From contig NZ_LT629703.1 of the NCBI RefSeq assembly GCF_900103365.1, positions 3,224,001 through 3,288,000 of the forward strand: a DNA stretch of 64,000 nt. Direction: 5' to 3'. The number at the start of each line of letters is the position of its first letter. Positions within the stretch are counted from its first letter, which is position 1. The stretch comes from Afipia sp. GAS231. Lineage in GTDB: Bacteria > Pseudomonadota > Alphaproteobacteria > Rhizobiales > Xanthobacteraceae. Under the pieces are notes generated by a model. That model was given only the letters and a program-made list of their open reading frames with translations, had not been told where the DNA came from and made no database searches. Below, piece by piece: positions 8,520 to 16,668 of this stretch. The position numbers and the translations under genes were made by a program.

Positions 8520-9284
8520 TTACGCCGTCAGACGGAACGTCACACCACAGAGATCGAAGCCGTCGCTCGAGACCGCGCAGCCCTTCGCCTTGGCCGCATC
8601 GCGCACCTTGGCAATATCGGCGACCCTGAACGTCAGTCCGCTCATCAGGTCGCTGGCGCCCTTGACGAACCGGAAGCTGGCATTGGGCAGCTTCAGTTCG
8701 GGCTCGCCACCACTACCCTTGCTGACGGCAATGCCGGTGATCTTGCCCCAGTGCTCCGCCAACCCTTGCGGGTCCGGGCTCTGCATCTCGACATCCGTCA
8801 GTGCCTGCGTCACGTCGTTGCGGATCGATTTTTGCCAGTCGGGACCGGCCGGCGGATAGACGCCCAGAATATCGTCGCTGCCTTCGGTGTGGTTGAACTC
8901 GATGAAGGCGGCACGGCAGTCGCGCGGGTGCAGTTGCACGCCGTGATAGGGCGCGTGCGTGATCACGTTGGCGGTGCGCACGCCGATGCCGTTGGCGTGC
9001 TTGCCGCGCGCATCGGGATCGTCGCAGCAGAAGATCGCCATGTAGCCGCCGCGACCGCCGGTCTTGTCGAGGAAACGCCCCGCCGCGGTGCCGCCCTGGG
9101 TCGGCGCCACCACTTCCACCAGAATGGTATCGACCGGCAGCAGCGCGTTTTCCAGGCCGTATTTGGCGACGTTGCCGTCGCGGTAGCAAACCTTGAGGCC
9201 CATGATCGCGGATATGTCCGAGATCACGGGCTCCAAATGCGGCGCCACCAGGCAGATCTGACGCAGCCTGAGGTACGAGGCCAT
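8520..9284 (-). CDS. VOC (glyoxalase/dioxygenase superfamily) protein
   Basis: A 254-residue protein with two vicinal-oxygen-chelate modules. The N-terminal half begins RLRQICLVAPHLEPVISD, the usual first strand and helix, and GVQLHPRDCRAAFIEFNHTEG closes the module with a His and Glu that can serve as metal ligands. The C-terminal half is weaker. The substrate is unknown. The ATG at 9284 is two bases beyond the stop codon of the upstream hydratase gene, so the two are translated from one message and are probably functionally linked. It converges on the PKD-like gene. Confidence 0.8.
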   Translation of the reverse strand: MASYLRLRQICLVAPHLEPVISDISAIMGLKVCYRDGNVAKYGLENALLPVDTILVEVVAPTQGGTAAGRFLDKTGGRGGYMAIFCCDDPDARGKHANGIGVRTANVITHAPYHGVQLHPRDCRAAFIEFNHTEGSDDILGVYPPAGPDWQKSIRNDVTQALTDVEMQSPDPQGLAEHWGKITGIAVSKGSGGEPELKLPNASFRFVKGASDLMSGLTFRVADIAKVRDAAKAKGCAVSSDGFDLCGVTFRLTA

Positions 9285-9286
9285 GG

Positions 9287-10081
9287 TCAATGGCCCTGGA
9301 AGGCAGGCTTGCGCTTTTCGACGAACGCCTTCGCCGCTTCCTTGTGGTCGGCGGTCTCGCCGGAACGCGAGTGATGAATCGCCTCGCCGTCAAAACATTC
9401 TTCCAGCGACATGGTCTCGGCATTGTTGATGTTACGCTTGATGTAGCCGAGCGTCACCGACGGCCCCTGCGCCAGCGACATCGCGAGCTCATGCGCGGCC
9501 GCTTCGACTTCGGCGTCGGGGACGACCTTGGTCACCATGCCGAGCGCGAGCGCCTCCTGCGCCGTCAACACCGGCGACAACAGATAGAGCTCGCGCGCCT
9601 TGGCGCTGCCGAGCAGCTTGGTGAGGAAGTAGGTCCCGCCGTAGTCGCCGGAGAGACCGACCTTGGCAAAGGCGGTGGTGATCTTGCAGGAGGCGCTGGC
9701 GACGCGCAGGTCGCAGGACAGCGCGATCGAGAGCCCGGCGCCGGCAGCAGCGCCGTCGACCTGCGCCACCACAGGCTTCGCCATCTGGTGCAGGATGCGC
9801 GACACTTCCATGCCGCGGCGCAAGTTCACCATCTTGGCTTCGAACGGCAACGGCGCCCGGCCCTCCGCCATCGACTTGACGTCGCCGCCGACGCAGAAGG
9901 TACCGCCGGCGCCCTTGAGCAGCACCGCGCGCACCTCATGATCCTCCGCCGCCCGTCGCGCCGCCGCCACCAGCCCGAGCGTCATGTCCGGATTGAGCGC
10001 GTTGCGCCGGTCAGGGCGATTCATGGTGATGGTGAGCAGGCCCTTGTCGAGATTCTGCAGAACGATTTCGTTTGCGCTCAT
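9287..10081 (-). CDS. Enoyl-CoA hydratase family protein
   Basis: A 264-residue crotonase-superfamily enzyme. Oxyanion-hole segments are GTFCVGGDVKSM (about residues 60-71) and DGAAAGAGLSIALSCD (about 108-123), followed by VGLSGDYGGTYFL, where many family members carry catalytic Glu or Asp residues. The C-terminal helical tail with EAAKAFVEKRKPAFQGH is also typical. It is the first gene of a two-gene unit with a VOC protein. It is a distinct paralogue of the hydratase at 5785, and its acyl-CoA substrate is not evident. Confidence 0.9.
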   Translation of the reverse strand: MSANEIVLQNLDKGLLTITMNRPDRRNALNPDMTLGLVAAARRAAEDHEVRAVLLKGAGGTFCVGGDVKSMAEGRAPLPFEAKMVNLRRGMEVSRILHQMAKPVVAQVDGAAAGAGLSIALSCDLRVASASCKITTAFAKVGLSGDYGGTYFLTKLLGSAKARELYLLSPVLTAQEALALGMVTKVVPDAEVEAAAHELAMSLAQGPSVTLGYIKRNINNAETMSLEECFDGEAIHHSRSGETADHKEAAKAFVEKRKPAFQGH

Positions 10082-10112
10082 GTTTTTTGCTTTCTGGTTT
10101 GTCAGTTGAGTT

Positions 10113-10198
10113 CGTCATTGCGAGGAGCGAAGCGACGAAGCAATCCACTCTTTCTTTACGCCGTAAGATGGATTGCTTCGCTTCGCTCGCAATGACGG
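10113..10198. repeat. Intergenic palindrome, family A, uninterrupted copy
   Basis: Inverted repeat with outer arms CGTCATTGCGAGGAGCGAAG and CGCTTCGCTCGCAATGACGG and inner arms GAAGCAATCCA and TGGATTGCTTC. It lies between the substrate-binding protein gene and the hydratase gene. Other copies are at 14460, 16307, 22278 and 37308. Confidence 0.9.
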
Positions 10199-10208
10199 GA
10201 AGCAGCGT

Positions 10209-11414
10209 CTATTTCTTCACCAGCGGACAACGCGACAGTTCCAGCGACTGGAACGCCTCGTTGCCGGGAATGGTCGCGAGCAGCTTGTAGTCGTCCCAGC
10301 GCGCCTTGGACTCGGCGGGCTTCTTGACCTCGAACAGGTACATGTCGTGCACCATGCGGCCGTCTTCACGAATCCGGCCGTTCTTGGCGAACATGTCGTT
10401 GACCGGGGTATCCTTCATGATCTTCATGACCGCGGCGGAATCGGTGGTGCCTGCGGCCTTCACCGCCTTGAGGTAATGCGTCACCGACGAATAGACGCCG
10501 GCTTGCGCCGAGGTCGGCACCCGCTTGATGCGCTCCATGAAGCGCTTTGAGAACGCGCGGGTGTCGTCGTTGAGGTCCCAGTAAAAGGCTTCCGACAGCA
10601 ACAGCCCCTGCGCGGTTTCGAGACCGATGCTGTCGATATCGGTAACGAAGACGAGCAAGGGGGCTACCTTCTGGCCGCCCTTCATCAGCCCGAACTCGGC
10701 CGCCTGCTTGATGGCGTTGACGGTATCGCCGCCGGCATTGGCGAGCCCGATCACCTTGGCCTTGGAAGCCTGCGCCTGCAGCAGGAAAGAGGAGAAGTCG
10801 GAGGTGTTGAGCGGATGGCGCACGCTGCCCAGCACCTTGCCGCCGGACTTGGTCACCACGTTGGCGGTGTCCTTTTCGAGATCCTGACCGAAAGCATAGT
10901 CGGCGGTCAGGAAGAACCAGCTATCCAGCCCGCTCTTGACGGCGGCAAGACCGGTCACATTGGCCTGCCCGAACGTATCGAACACGTAATGCACGGTGTA
11001 GGGGCCGCAGGCTTCGTTGGAAAGCCGGATCGAACCGGGCCCGTTGAACATGATGATCTTGTTGCGCGCCTTCGCGATCTCGCCGGCCGCAAGCGCGGTG
11101 GCGGATGCCGCGACGTCGAAGATCATCTCGACGCCCTGGTTGTCGAGCATGTCGCGGGCAATGTTGGCGGCGAGATCCGCCTTGTTCTGGTGATCGGCCG
11201 CGATGATCTCGATCTTGCGACCGAGCACTTCGCCGCCAAAATCTTCGGCCGCCATCTTGGCGGCCATCTCGGAACCCGGCCCGGTAATGTCGGCGTAAAG
11301 GCTCGACATATCCAGAATGCCGCCGAGCTTGAGCGGCGGCTTGGCCTGCGCCAGTGCCGAGGTCGCCGACATCGCCAAGGCGGCGGCGAAAATGCCCGTG
11401 ACAACCCGTTTCAT
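10209..11414 (-). CDS. ABC transporter substrate-binding protein (branched-chain amino acid type)
   Basis: A 401-residue periplasmic binding protein of the Peripla_BP_6/LivK type. It has a signal peptide (MKRVVTGIFAAALAMS, cleavage after SALA near residue 22) and then LKLGGILDMSSLYADITGPG, the usual first strand and ligand loop. The lobe crossing FLTADYAFGQDLEKD is also typical. In Rhizobiales such proteins often carry aromatic or short acyl substrates rather than amino acids. No permease or ATPase gene is adjacent, so it must share a transporter encoded elsewhere. The ATG has GGAGG upstream. The neighbouring acyl-CoA genes suggest an organic-acid ligand (inference). Confidence 0.9.
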   Translation of the reverse strand: MKRVVTGIFAAALAMSATSALAQAKPPLKLGGILDMSSLYADITGPGSEMAAKMAAEDFGGEVLGRKIEIIAADHQNKADLAANIARDMLDNQGVEMIFDVAASATALAAGEIAKARNKIIMFNGPGSIRLSNEACGPYTVHYVFDTFGQANVTGLAAVKSGLDSWFFLTADYAFGQDLEKDTANVVTKSGGKVLGSVRHPLNTSDFSSFLLQAQASKAKVIGLANAGGDTVNAIKQAAEFGLMKGGQKVAPLLVFVTDIDSIGLETAQGLLLSEAFYWDLNDDTRAFSKRFMERIKRVPTSAQAGVYSSVTHYLKAVKAAGTTDSAAVMKIMKDTPVNDMFAKNGRIREDGRMVHDMYLFEVKKPAESKARWDDYKLLATIPGNEAFQSLELSRCPLVKK

Positions 11415-11554
11415 CGAGGCCTCCCTTTATGACTCGCCGCATTGCCTGCAGCTTGAATTCCGGCGGGATCATGCCGCATGGCATTCAGAGCGGCAAGGCG
11501 CGAAGGTGGTGCGCGCGAACCGTGTTTTTCCGCTAAGCGGAATGACTCTCTCCA

Positions 11555-11644
11555 CGTCATGCCCGGGCTTGACCCGGGCATCCACGGCTTGCTTTTCGTC
11601 GGCAAGAGAAGTCGTGGATGCCCGGCACAAGGCCGGGCATGACG
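11555..11644. repeat. Intergenic palindrome, family B, uninterrupted copy
   Basis: Left arm CGTCATGCCCGGGCTTGACC and right arm GGCCGGGCATGACGA, with inner arms CATCCACG and CGTGGATG. It lies just after the VOC gene stop codon and is shared with 22770, 29073 and 38682. Confidence 0.88.
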
Positions 11645-11652
11645 AGGATGAA

Positions 11653-12066
11653 TTAGCTCAACAACCCCTTCCCCGGCACGTGATTGAGCTCGAGCCGGAT
11701 GCCATCGGGATCCTCGAACAGGATCGAGTAATATCCTGGCGCCCATTGGTCCTCGCGCGGCGCGCGAATGATGGCGGTGCCGAGCGTCACCAAAAACGAA
11801 TGCAGCTCGTCGATGTCGGTGCGCTCGCGGGCGCGAAAGCACAGGTGATGCAAGCCGACGCGCTTCTGCTCGAAGGCTGCACCGGCGTGCTCGGGCGACG
11901 GCGCGCTGATGCCGACCGCGGTGCGGCCGCCGACGCAGTAATACGTCGTTTCGGTATCGATCACCGGCGTCAGCCCGAGAAACGGCAGCAGCTTGCGGTA
12001 GAACTCCCGCGAGTGTTCGAAATTCGAGGCGGTCAGGAAAATATGCGCGACACCATTGATTTCCAT
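11653..12066 (-). CDS. VOC family protein (glyoxalase-like)
   Basis: A 137-residue single-module glyoxalase/dioxygenase protein. Visible are the first strand and helix GVAHIFLTASNFEHSREFYR, a central HHLCFRARE segment with a candidate metal-binding His, and the closing GYYSILFEDPDGIRLELNHV, whose Glu is the usual last metal ligand. Length is normal for a small VOC protein that dimerises to complete its sites. The substrate is unknown. The ATG at 12066 has GGGGGAGA upstream. It is divergent from the nuclease-fold gene that follows. Confidence 0.85.
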   Translation of the reverse strand: MEINGVAHIFLTASNFEHSREFYRKLLPFLGLTPVIDTETTYYCVGGRTAVGISAPSPEHAGAAFEQKRVGLHHLCFRARERTDIDELHSFLVTLGTAIIRAPREDQWAPGYYSILFEDPDGIRLELNHVPGKGLLS

Positions 12067-12148
12067 TGTCTCCCCCTGCGCGGCTTTTTCGGTTAGCAAT
12101 GCCGTTGATCGCAAGCATACAGCAACGGATGGGATTGCGAGTGGCGTC

Positions 12149-12925
12149 ATGACCGGGGTGGCATTGCAGTGCCGGATGTCTGTCGCGGCGTATCTGGTGC
12201 TGTTCGCGTTCGGGCAGGCGCACGCCGCCGGATGCCTGTTCGCCGCCCAGGGCGAAGGCCATGTCGCCGCCGTGATCGACGCGCGCAGCTTTCGCCTCGA
12301 CGACGGCCGCGAGATCCGCTTGGCCGGGATCGAGCCTGCCGGCACCGACAAGGCAAAAGGCGCTGCTGCGCTGGCGGCTGTGATCGGCGGGCGCGACGTG
12401 ACGCTGCACGGCGACGACGACACGCCGGATCGCTACGGCCGCCAGACCGCCTTTGTGTTTGCGAAGGGCACAGAGACCTCGGTGCAAAGTGAATTGCTGC
12501 GCCGCGGCGAAGCCTTATTTGCGGCCGATGTGGCCGACCGGGATTGCGCGGGAACCCTGGCCGCCGCCGAGGGCTCTGCCGTCCAGGCCAAAATAGGAAT
12601 CTGGTCCGCCCCCACGGCCATAAAAAACACGGAAAGTCCGGGCGATATTTTGGCCGGGATTGGGCGTTTTACGGTGGCCGAGGGCAAGGTTTTGTCCGTC
12701 AGGCAGGCAGGTTCCGTGACCTACCTGAATTTCGGACGGAACTGGACACAGGACTTTGCTGCGACTATTTCAAGGCGCATGATCCCGGCGTTCGAGGCGG
12801 CCGGGCTGTCGCCTAAGTCCCTCGAAAATCGAAGGATTCGTGTCCGCGGCTTTGTCTCGTCGCGGGGAGGACCACGGATTGAGGTGCTCCGGGTGGGGCA
12901 GATCGAAATACTCGACGGAAAATAG
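12149..12925 (+). CDS. Thermonuclease-fold (SNase-like) exported protein
   Basis: About 258 residues with an N-terminal hydrophobic export segment (AAYLVLFAFGQAHAAG). The region from about residue 35 to 145 follows the staphylococcal nuclease fold: VIDARSFRLDDGREIRLAGI, then DRYGRQTAFVF. The Arg of IRLAG and the Arg of RYGR match two conserved catalytic arginines, but the usual PE acidic position is changed (IEPAG), so nuclease activity is uncertain. The C-terminal third (about 170-258) is a further strand-rich domain. The start is ambiguous between ATG 12149 and ATG 12176; neither has a good ribosome binding site. Confidence 0.7.
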   Translation: MTGVALQCRMSVAAYLVLFAFGQAHAAGCLFAAQGEGHVAAVIDARSFRLDDGREIRLAGIEPAGTDKAKGAAALAAVIGGRDVTLHGDDDTPDRYGRQTAFVFAKGTETSVQSELLRRGEALFAADVADRDCAGTLAAAEGSAVQAKIGIWSAPTAIKNTESPGDILAGIGRFTVAEGKVLSVRQAGSVTYLNFGRNWTQDFAATISRRMIPAFEAAGLSPKSLENRRIRVRGFVSSRGGPRIEVLRVGQIEILDGK

Positions 12926-12944
12926 ATCACGATTGGCTGACGTG

Positions 12945-14435
12945 ATGGAGTGTGCGGGACATCGCGAGCGAGGAGCGGGGCGCGGCTTTTTGGCTGCGTC
13001 GGCCTTGTTGTGCGCCGCGTTCACGCTTTCGGCCTGCGGCAATATCGGCCGGTTCGAGACGGCGGCGCCCGCTTCGGCCATCTCGCCGGTCAAGCCGAAC
13101 CGCACCGTGGCGCAGACGCCCGCCAGCGAGCGCGAGCATGAGCGCATCCTGTCCTCCTATGGCGGCGCCTATGACGATCCGAAGCTGGAAGCGCTGATCG
13201 GCAAAACCGTCGACCGCCTGGTCGCGGCGTCCGATCGCCCGGACCAGGCCTACAAGGTGACGATCCTCAATTCGGGCGCGGTGAACGCGTTCGCGCTGCC
13301 GACCGGCCAGCTCTATGTGACGCGCGGCCTGATCGCGCTCGCCAGCGACACCTCGGAATTGTCCTCGGTACTGTCTCATGAGATGGCGCATGTGCTGGCA
13401 AAACACGCCTCGATCCGCGAGGACCAGGCCCGGCAGGCGGCGGTGGTGACACGCGTCGTCACCGACATGGGCAACGATCCGGATCTTACCGCGCTGGCGC
13501 TGGCGAAAACAAAACTGACGATGGCGAGCTTCTCGCGCGCGCAGGAGTTCGAGGCCGACGGCATCGGCGTCGGCCTTTCGGCGAAGGCGCATTTCGACCC
13601 CTACGGCGCGGCGCGCTTCCTGTCCTCGATGGAACGCAATGCGGCGCTGAAGGCCGGCAAGACCTCGCTCGATCCGCGCGCGCAGGACTTTTTGTCGTCG
13701 CATCCGGCGACGCCCGAGCGGGTGCAGAACGCGCAGGCCAGCGCGCGGCAATATACTTCGCCCGAGGGCGGCGAGCGCGACCGCGAAACCTATCTGGCCG
13801 CGATCGACAACATCGTCTATGGCGAGGACCCCAGCGAAGGTTTCGTGCGCGGGCGTCGTTTCCTGCATCCGAAACTCGGCTTCACCTTCCAGGCGCCCGA
13901 CACCTTCACGCTGGACAACACCGCGCAGGCCGTGATCGGCGTGCGCGAGGGCGGCACGCAGGCGATGCGCTTCGACGTGGTGCGGGTGCCGGCCGAGCAG
14001 TCGCTCGGCGAATACCTCAACTCCGGCTGGATGGAAGGCGTCGAGAAGGCCTCGACCGAAGACATCACCATCAACGGCTTCCCCGCGGCATCGGCGACCG
14101 CGCATGGCGACAACTGGCAGTTCAAGGTCTACGCGCTGCGCTTCGGCAGCGACGTCTACCGCTTCATCTTCGCCGCCAGGCAGAAGTCCACCGAGAGCGA
14201 GCGCAACGCGCGCGAAACCGTCAACTCGTTCCGCCGCCTGACGCTCGAGGAAATCCAGGCCGCCCGGCCGTTGCGCATAAAAGTCATCACCGTTCAGCCC
14301 GGCGACACCGTGGAATCCCTCGCCCACCGCATGGCCGGCGTCGATCGCCCCGCCGAACGGTTCCGGGTTCTCAACGGCCTGGACCAGCACGCGCAGGTGA
14401 AGACACGCGATCGCGTCAAGATCGTGGTGGATTGA
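12945..14435 (+). CDS. M48 family metalloprotease, lipoprotein
   Basis: About 496 residues. A signal peptide ends in the lipobox LSAC (Cys near residue 29), so the protein should be lipid-anchored in the envelope. The zinc site is HEMAH (His145, Glu146, His149) with the third ligand in the downstream motif EFEADGIG. The C-terminal half has a beta-rich domain found in BepA-like relatives and ends with a LysM-like segment VQPGDTVESLAHRMAG that may bind peptidoglycan. The likely role is quality control of outer-membrane proteins, by family. It lies 20 bases after the nuclease-fold gene. Starts at GTG 12942 or TTG 12933 are possible. Confidence 0.85.
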   Translation: MECAGHRERGAGRGFLAASALLCAAFTLSACGNIGRFETAAPASAISPVKPNRTVAQTPASEREHERILSSYGGAYDDPKLEALIGKTVDRLVAASDRPDQAYKVTILNSGAVNAFALPTGQLYVTRGLIALASDTSELSSVLSHEMAHVLAKHASIREDQARQAAVVTRVVTDMGNDPDLTALALAKTKLTMASFSRAQEFEADGIGVGLSAKAHFDPYGAARFLSSMERNAALKAGKTSLDPRAQDFLSSHPATPERVQNAQASARQYTSPEGGERDRETYLAAIDNIVYGEDPSEGFVRGRRFLHPKLGFTFQAPDTFTLDNTAQAVIGVREGGTQAMRFDVVRVPAEQSLGEYLNSGWMEGVEKASTEDITINGFPAASATAHGDNWQFKVYALRFGSDVYRFIFAARQKSTESERNARETVNSFRRLTLEEIQAARPLRIKVITVQPGDTVESLAHRMAGVDRPAERFRVLNGLDQHAQVKTRDRVKIVVD

Positions 14436-14459
14436 TTTTCACCTGTCGTCGCTTCTGGC

Positions 14460-14571
14460 CGTCATTGCGAGCGAAGCGAAGCAATCCATCTTGCGGCGCA
14501 AAGGAAGAATGGATTGCTTCGTCGCTGTGCTCCCTTGCACAAACGCTTCGCGTTTGTTGCAGGCAATGACG
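14460..14571. repeat. Intergenic palindrome, family A, with a nested hairpin insert
   Basis: Same outer arms as the copy at 10113 (GTCATTGCGAGCGAAGCGAA and GGCAATGAC), but the right arm is interrupted at about 14531-14562 by a separate hairpin, TGCACAAACG...CGTTTGTTGCA, that is absent from the copies at 10113 and 22278. The same insert occurs at 16307-16452. Confidence 0.85.
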
Positions 14572-14643
14572 AGGAGGGAGACCGATGCCCAACATGAGAC
14601 ATTCTGCGAGGGCTCGGTTCGCGCACTTAGCCGGTTGCGCCGA

Positions 14644-16077
14644 CTAGGATGCCATTCGGGCCAGATGATAGACCGACATGGCTTTGCTGACGCCCTTGAG
14701 CTCCGCCTCGCTCTTTACCACCGGGTATGGCGCAATGATTTCCGCTACAGCGGGCGCGCCGTAAACTTCTTCGGTGATGCAAATCTCGTCGCCATCGGCA
14801 AGGTTTTGCACCCGCGCCGCGATATTCACCGTCTGGCCAAAATAATCGAGCCTCTCGTTGAGCGTAACCGCGATCGAGGCGCCCCGATGTACGCCGATTT
14901 TCAGGATGAAGTCACGCTGCTGGCGGTCCCGATTGAGATGATCCACGGTCTCGCGCATATCGAGCGCCGCCTGCACCGCATCGGCCGGAGTCAAAAACGC
15001 CGCCATCACGGCGTCACCGATCGTCTTGGTAACGGCGCCATTGTGCCGGACGGTGGCGTCGAGAAGGTGCTGGAAGTGTCGCTGCACCTGAATGTATGCG
15101 TTGAGGTCGCCGATCCGCTCGTAGAGCGCGGTCGAGCCCTTGAGATCGGTGAATACAAGGGTAACGTCAAGAACCGCAATGCCCTCCGTCGTGCTGATCA
15201 CTTCCGAGCGGAAGAAGTCGCGAAAGGTTTGCGTCATCAGCAGCCGCTTGCCGGATAAGGATGGCGCGAAGTTGAGCTTCGGGCGCTGAAACGTCGCCGA
15301 CGGAAGCTGCAGGATACCGAATACCGCCGGCAGCTTGCCTGCGTTTCGAACTTCGAACACCACCTTGCCGGGTGCGATGTTGGCTGCCGCGGCCACGCAT
15401 TTGCCGGAGTCGACCATGACCGGCACAGGGGAAGGCGTTACACCCGCCCCGCTTGCGACGGGGATAAAAAATTGGGCGTCGCTTTCGAAATCCTGGCCCA
15501 GAAGCGCGCCTTCGGTGGCATCAACCTCAAGATTGGCCGCAAAACCCGGCTCTATGCGGGTAAGCGCCCGCACCAGCCCTTTCGCCGTCTCGCTCCACGG
15601 CACGCCGTCGGGCATGATGCCGCCCGGCGTCATTTTATGATGGAAGAGGAAGTCCCAGGCCGAAAGCGTATCCGGCCTATGGAAGCGGATGCTGCGCACG
15701 GCGGGCGAAACCGTAAACGTCACCGTGATGTAATCGTCGAGCGCGGCGTCGTAATCGCTTTGACAGAGGTGGCAATGGAAATGCGTGTGCAGTTTGCGCA
15801 GGCTTCGGAAGCTCTCGACAACGTCGGAGCACATCGGACAAACCAGCATCCAGTCCATATCGAATAGCCCGGCGACGCAGGCATGGAGGAAAAGATCGAT
15901 CGCTTCGGCTTCGGCAATCGATTTCTCTGTGGCGAACTTGACCGGATTGACGCGGTAGAGTGCCTCGTCCGTGCCCGAGCGCAGCAGCATCTCCAGCCGC
16001 GAGACCACGCGCGGACTCCAGGACTTGGCCGCTTCGAGCGCGACCAGGCACTGTTCGAGCTTTTTTTCGTCGATCAT
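14644..16077 (-). CDS. Class III adenylate/guanylate cyclase with N-terminal regulatory and Cys-rich region
   Basis: A 477-residue protein. The C-terminal domain (about residues 300-470) is a nucleotide cyclase: VFTDLKGST carries the first metal-binding Asp, KTIGDAVMAAF the second, and NIAARVQNLADGDEICIT the Asn and Arg used in catalysis. The N-terminal part resembles the region found before such cyclases in related bacteria, and contains CPMC and CHLC pairs about 25 residues apart, which could bind zinc. No membrane segment is seen, so the enzyme is probably soluble and controlled by its N-terminal part. The ATG at 16077 (GGTGG upstream) was chosen over the one at 16161. It probably makes cAMP or cGMP; the product is not known from sequence. 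Confidence 0.85.
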   Translation of the reverse strand: MIDEKKLEQCLVALEAAKSWSPRVVSRLEMLLRSGTDEALYRVNPVKFATEKSIAEAEAIDLFLHACVAGLFDMDWMLVCPMCSDVVESFRSLRKLHTHFHCHLCQSDYDAALDDYITVTFTVSPAVRSIRFHRPDTLSAWDFLFHHKMTPGGIMPDGVPWSETAKGLVRALTRIEPGFAANLEVDATEGALLGQDFESDAQFFIPVASGAGVTPSPVPVMVDSGKCVAAAANIAPGKVVFEVRNAGKLPAVFGILQLPSATFQRPKLNFAPSLSGKRLLMTQTFRDFFRSEVISTTEGIAVLDVTLVFTDLKGSTALYERIGDLNAYIQVQRHFQHLLDATVRHNGAVTKTIGDAVMAAFLTPADAVQAALDMRETVDHLNRDRQQRDFILKIGVHRGASIAVTLNERLDYFGQTVNIAARVQNLADGDEICITEEVYGAPAVAEIIAPYPVVKSEAELKGVSKAMSVYHLARMAS

Positions 16078-16228
16078 CGCATCCACCGCGATAAAACCTC
16101 GATCATCCTCGGCGCTCCCTCGAACCTGACTACACAATTCATGGCAGATGGCCCGATCCAAGTGAATAGTAGCTTGAGCCCGCTGTCACGACCGCCGTCT
16201 GTTTCAACGACAGAAGGAGCACGGGGGC

Positions 16229-16290
16229 CGGGAATGTGCAATTGCACATCTGAGATCGCGCTCGCTATGCTCGCTTGTCCGGGACGACGA
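16229..16290. repeat. Partial family C element with a GCAATTGC island
   Basis: Half of a family C palindrome (ends CCGGGACGACGAG) containing ATGTGCAATTGCACAT at 16234-16249, followed by CTGAGATCGCGCTCGC. The same inserted segment recurs at 41023-41056 in a complete family C element. Confidence 0.7.
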
Positions 16291-16306
16291 GTGAGAGATA
16301 TCTCCG

Positions 16307-16452
16307 CGTCATTGCGAGCGCAGCGACTTGTCCGCCGTAGCTCACGGAGCGAAGGCGGAAGCAATCCATCTTTGCCACAGCAAGGAAGAGTGGATTGCTT
16401 CGTCGCTTTGCTCCCTTGCACAAACGCCTTGCGTTTGTTGCAGGCAATGACG
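16307..16452. repeat. Intergenic palindrome, family A, with two nested inserts
   Basis: Outer arms CGTCATTGCGAGCGCAGCGA and GGCAATGACGG. The left arm is interrupted by an insert bounded by TCCGCC and GGCGGA, and the right arm by the TGCACAAACGC hairpin also seen at 14536. Both inserts are themselves inverted repeats. Confidence 0.82.
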
Positions 16453-16619
16453 GCGACAGTTGCCCGCGACTCTACGCCAACTGGCTGCCCGACAGCGGCG
16501 AGGAGCTTCGGGATTTTCCACCTTATTGCCAGCGCGTTGCATTCGGTCCGGATACGCCCGAGGCGCAGATGGTCACGGATAGCCGGGACGACGTGTTGAT
16601 AGAGACGGCCCGCCAAACA

Positions 16620-16647
16620 AAAAGCCCGGTCTTTCGACCGGGCTTTT
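16620..16647 (-). terminator. Rho-independent terminator of carD
   Basis: A perfect 12-base stem, AAAAGCCCGGTC and GACCGGGCTTTT, with a 4-base loop. It ends in a T-run when read on the minus strand and lies 21 bases after the carD stop codon. Read on the plus strand it also has a short T-run, so it may work in both directions. Confidence 0.88.
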
Positions 16648-16668
16648 CGATTAATCAGTGGGATTCTT

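Larger units (their letters stand above)
16078..16668. other. Gene-free stretch between the cyclase and carD: repeats and a terminator
   Basis: This 591-base stretch holds the upstream region of the cyclase gene, a partial family C element with a GCAATTGC island (16229-16290), a large interrupted family A palindrome (16307-16452) and the carD terminator (16620-16647). Open frames across it are repeats read as protein and are not considered genes. Confidence 0.6.

Noticed and set aside
10113..10198. tRNA-like cloverleaf in the family A palindromes
   Set aside because: The stems are a single extended hairpin; there is no T-loop or anticodon arm, and the same sequence recurs five times between genes.
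12927..14390. Long open frame (487 codons) on the strand opposite the M48 protease gene
   Set aside because: It mirrors the protease gene exactly; the His/Arg/Asp/Gly-rich composition is that of an antisense frame in GC-rich DNA, whereas the plus frame has HEMAH and a lipobox.
16307..16452. CRISPR-like repeat array
   Set aside because: Repeats here are inverted and nested, not direct, and there is no regular spacer length.
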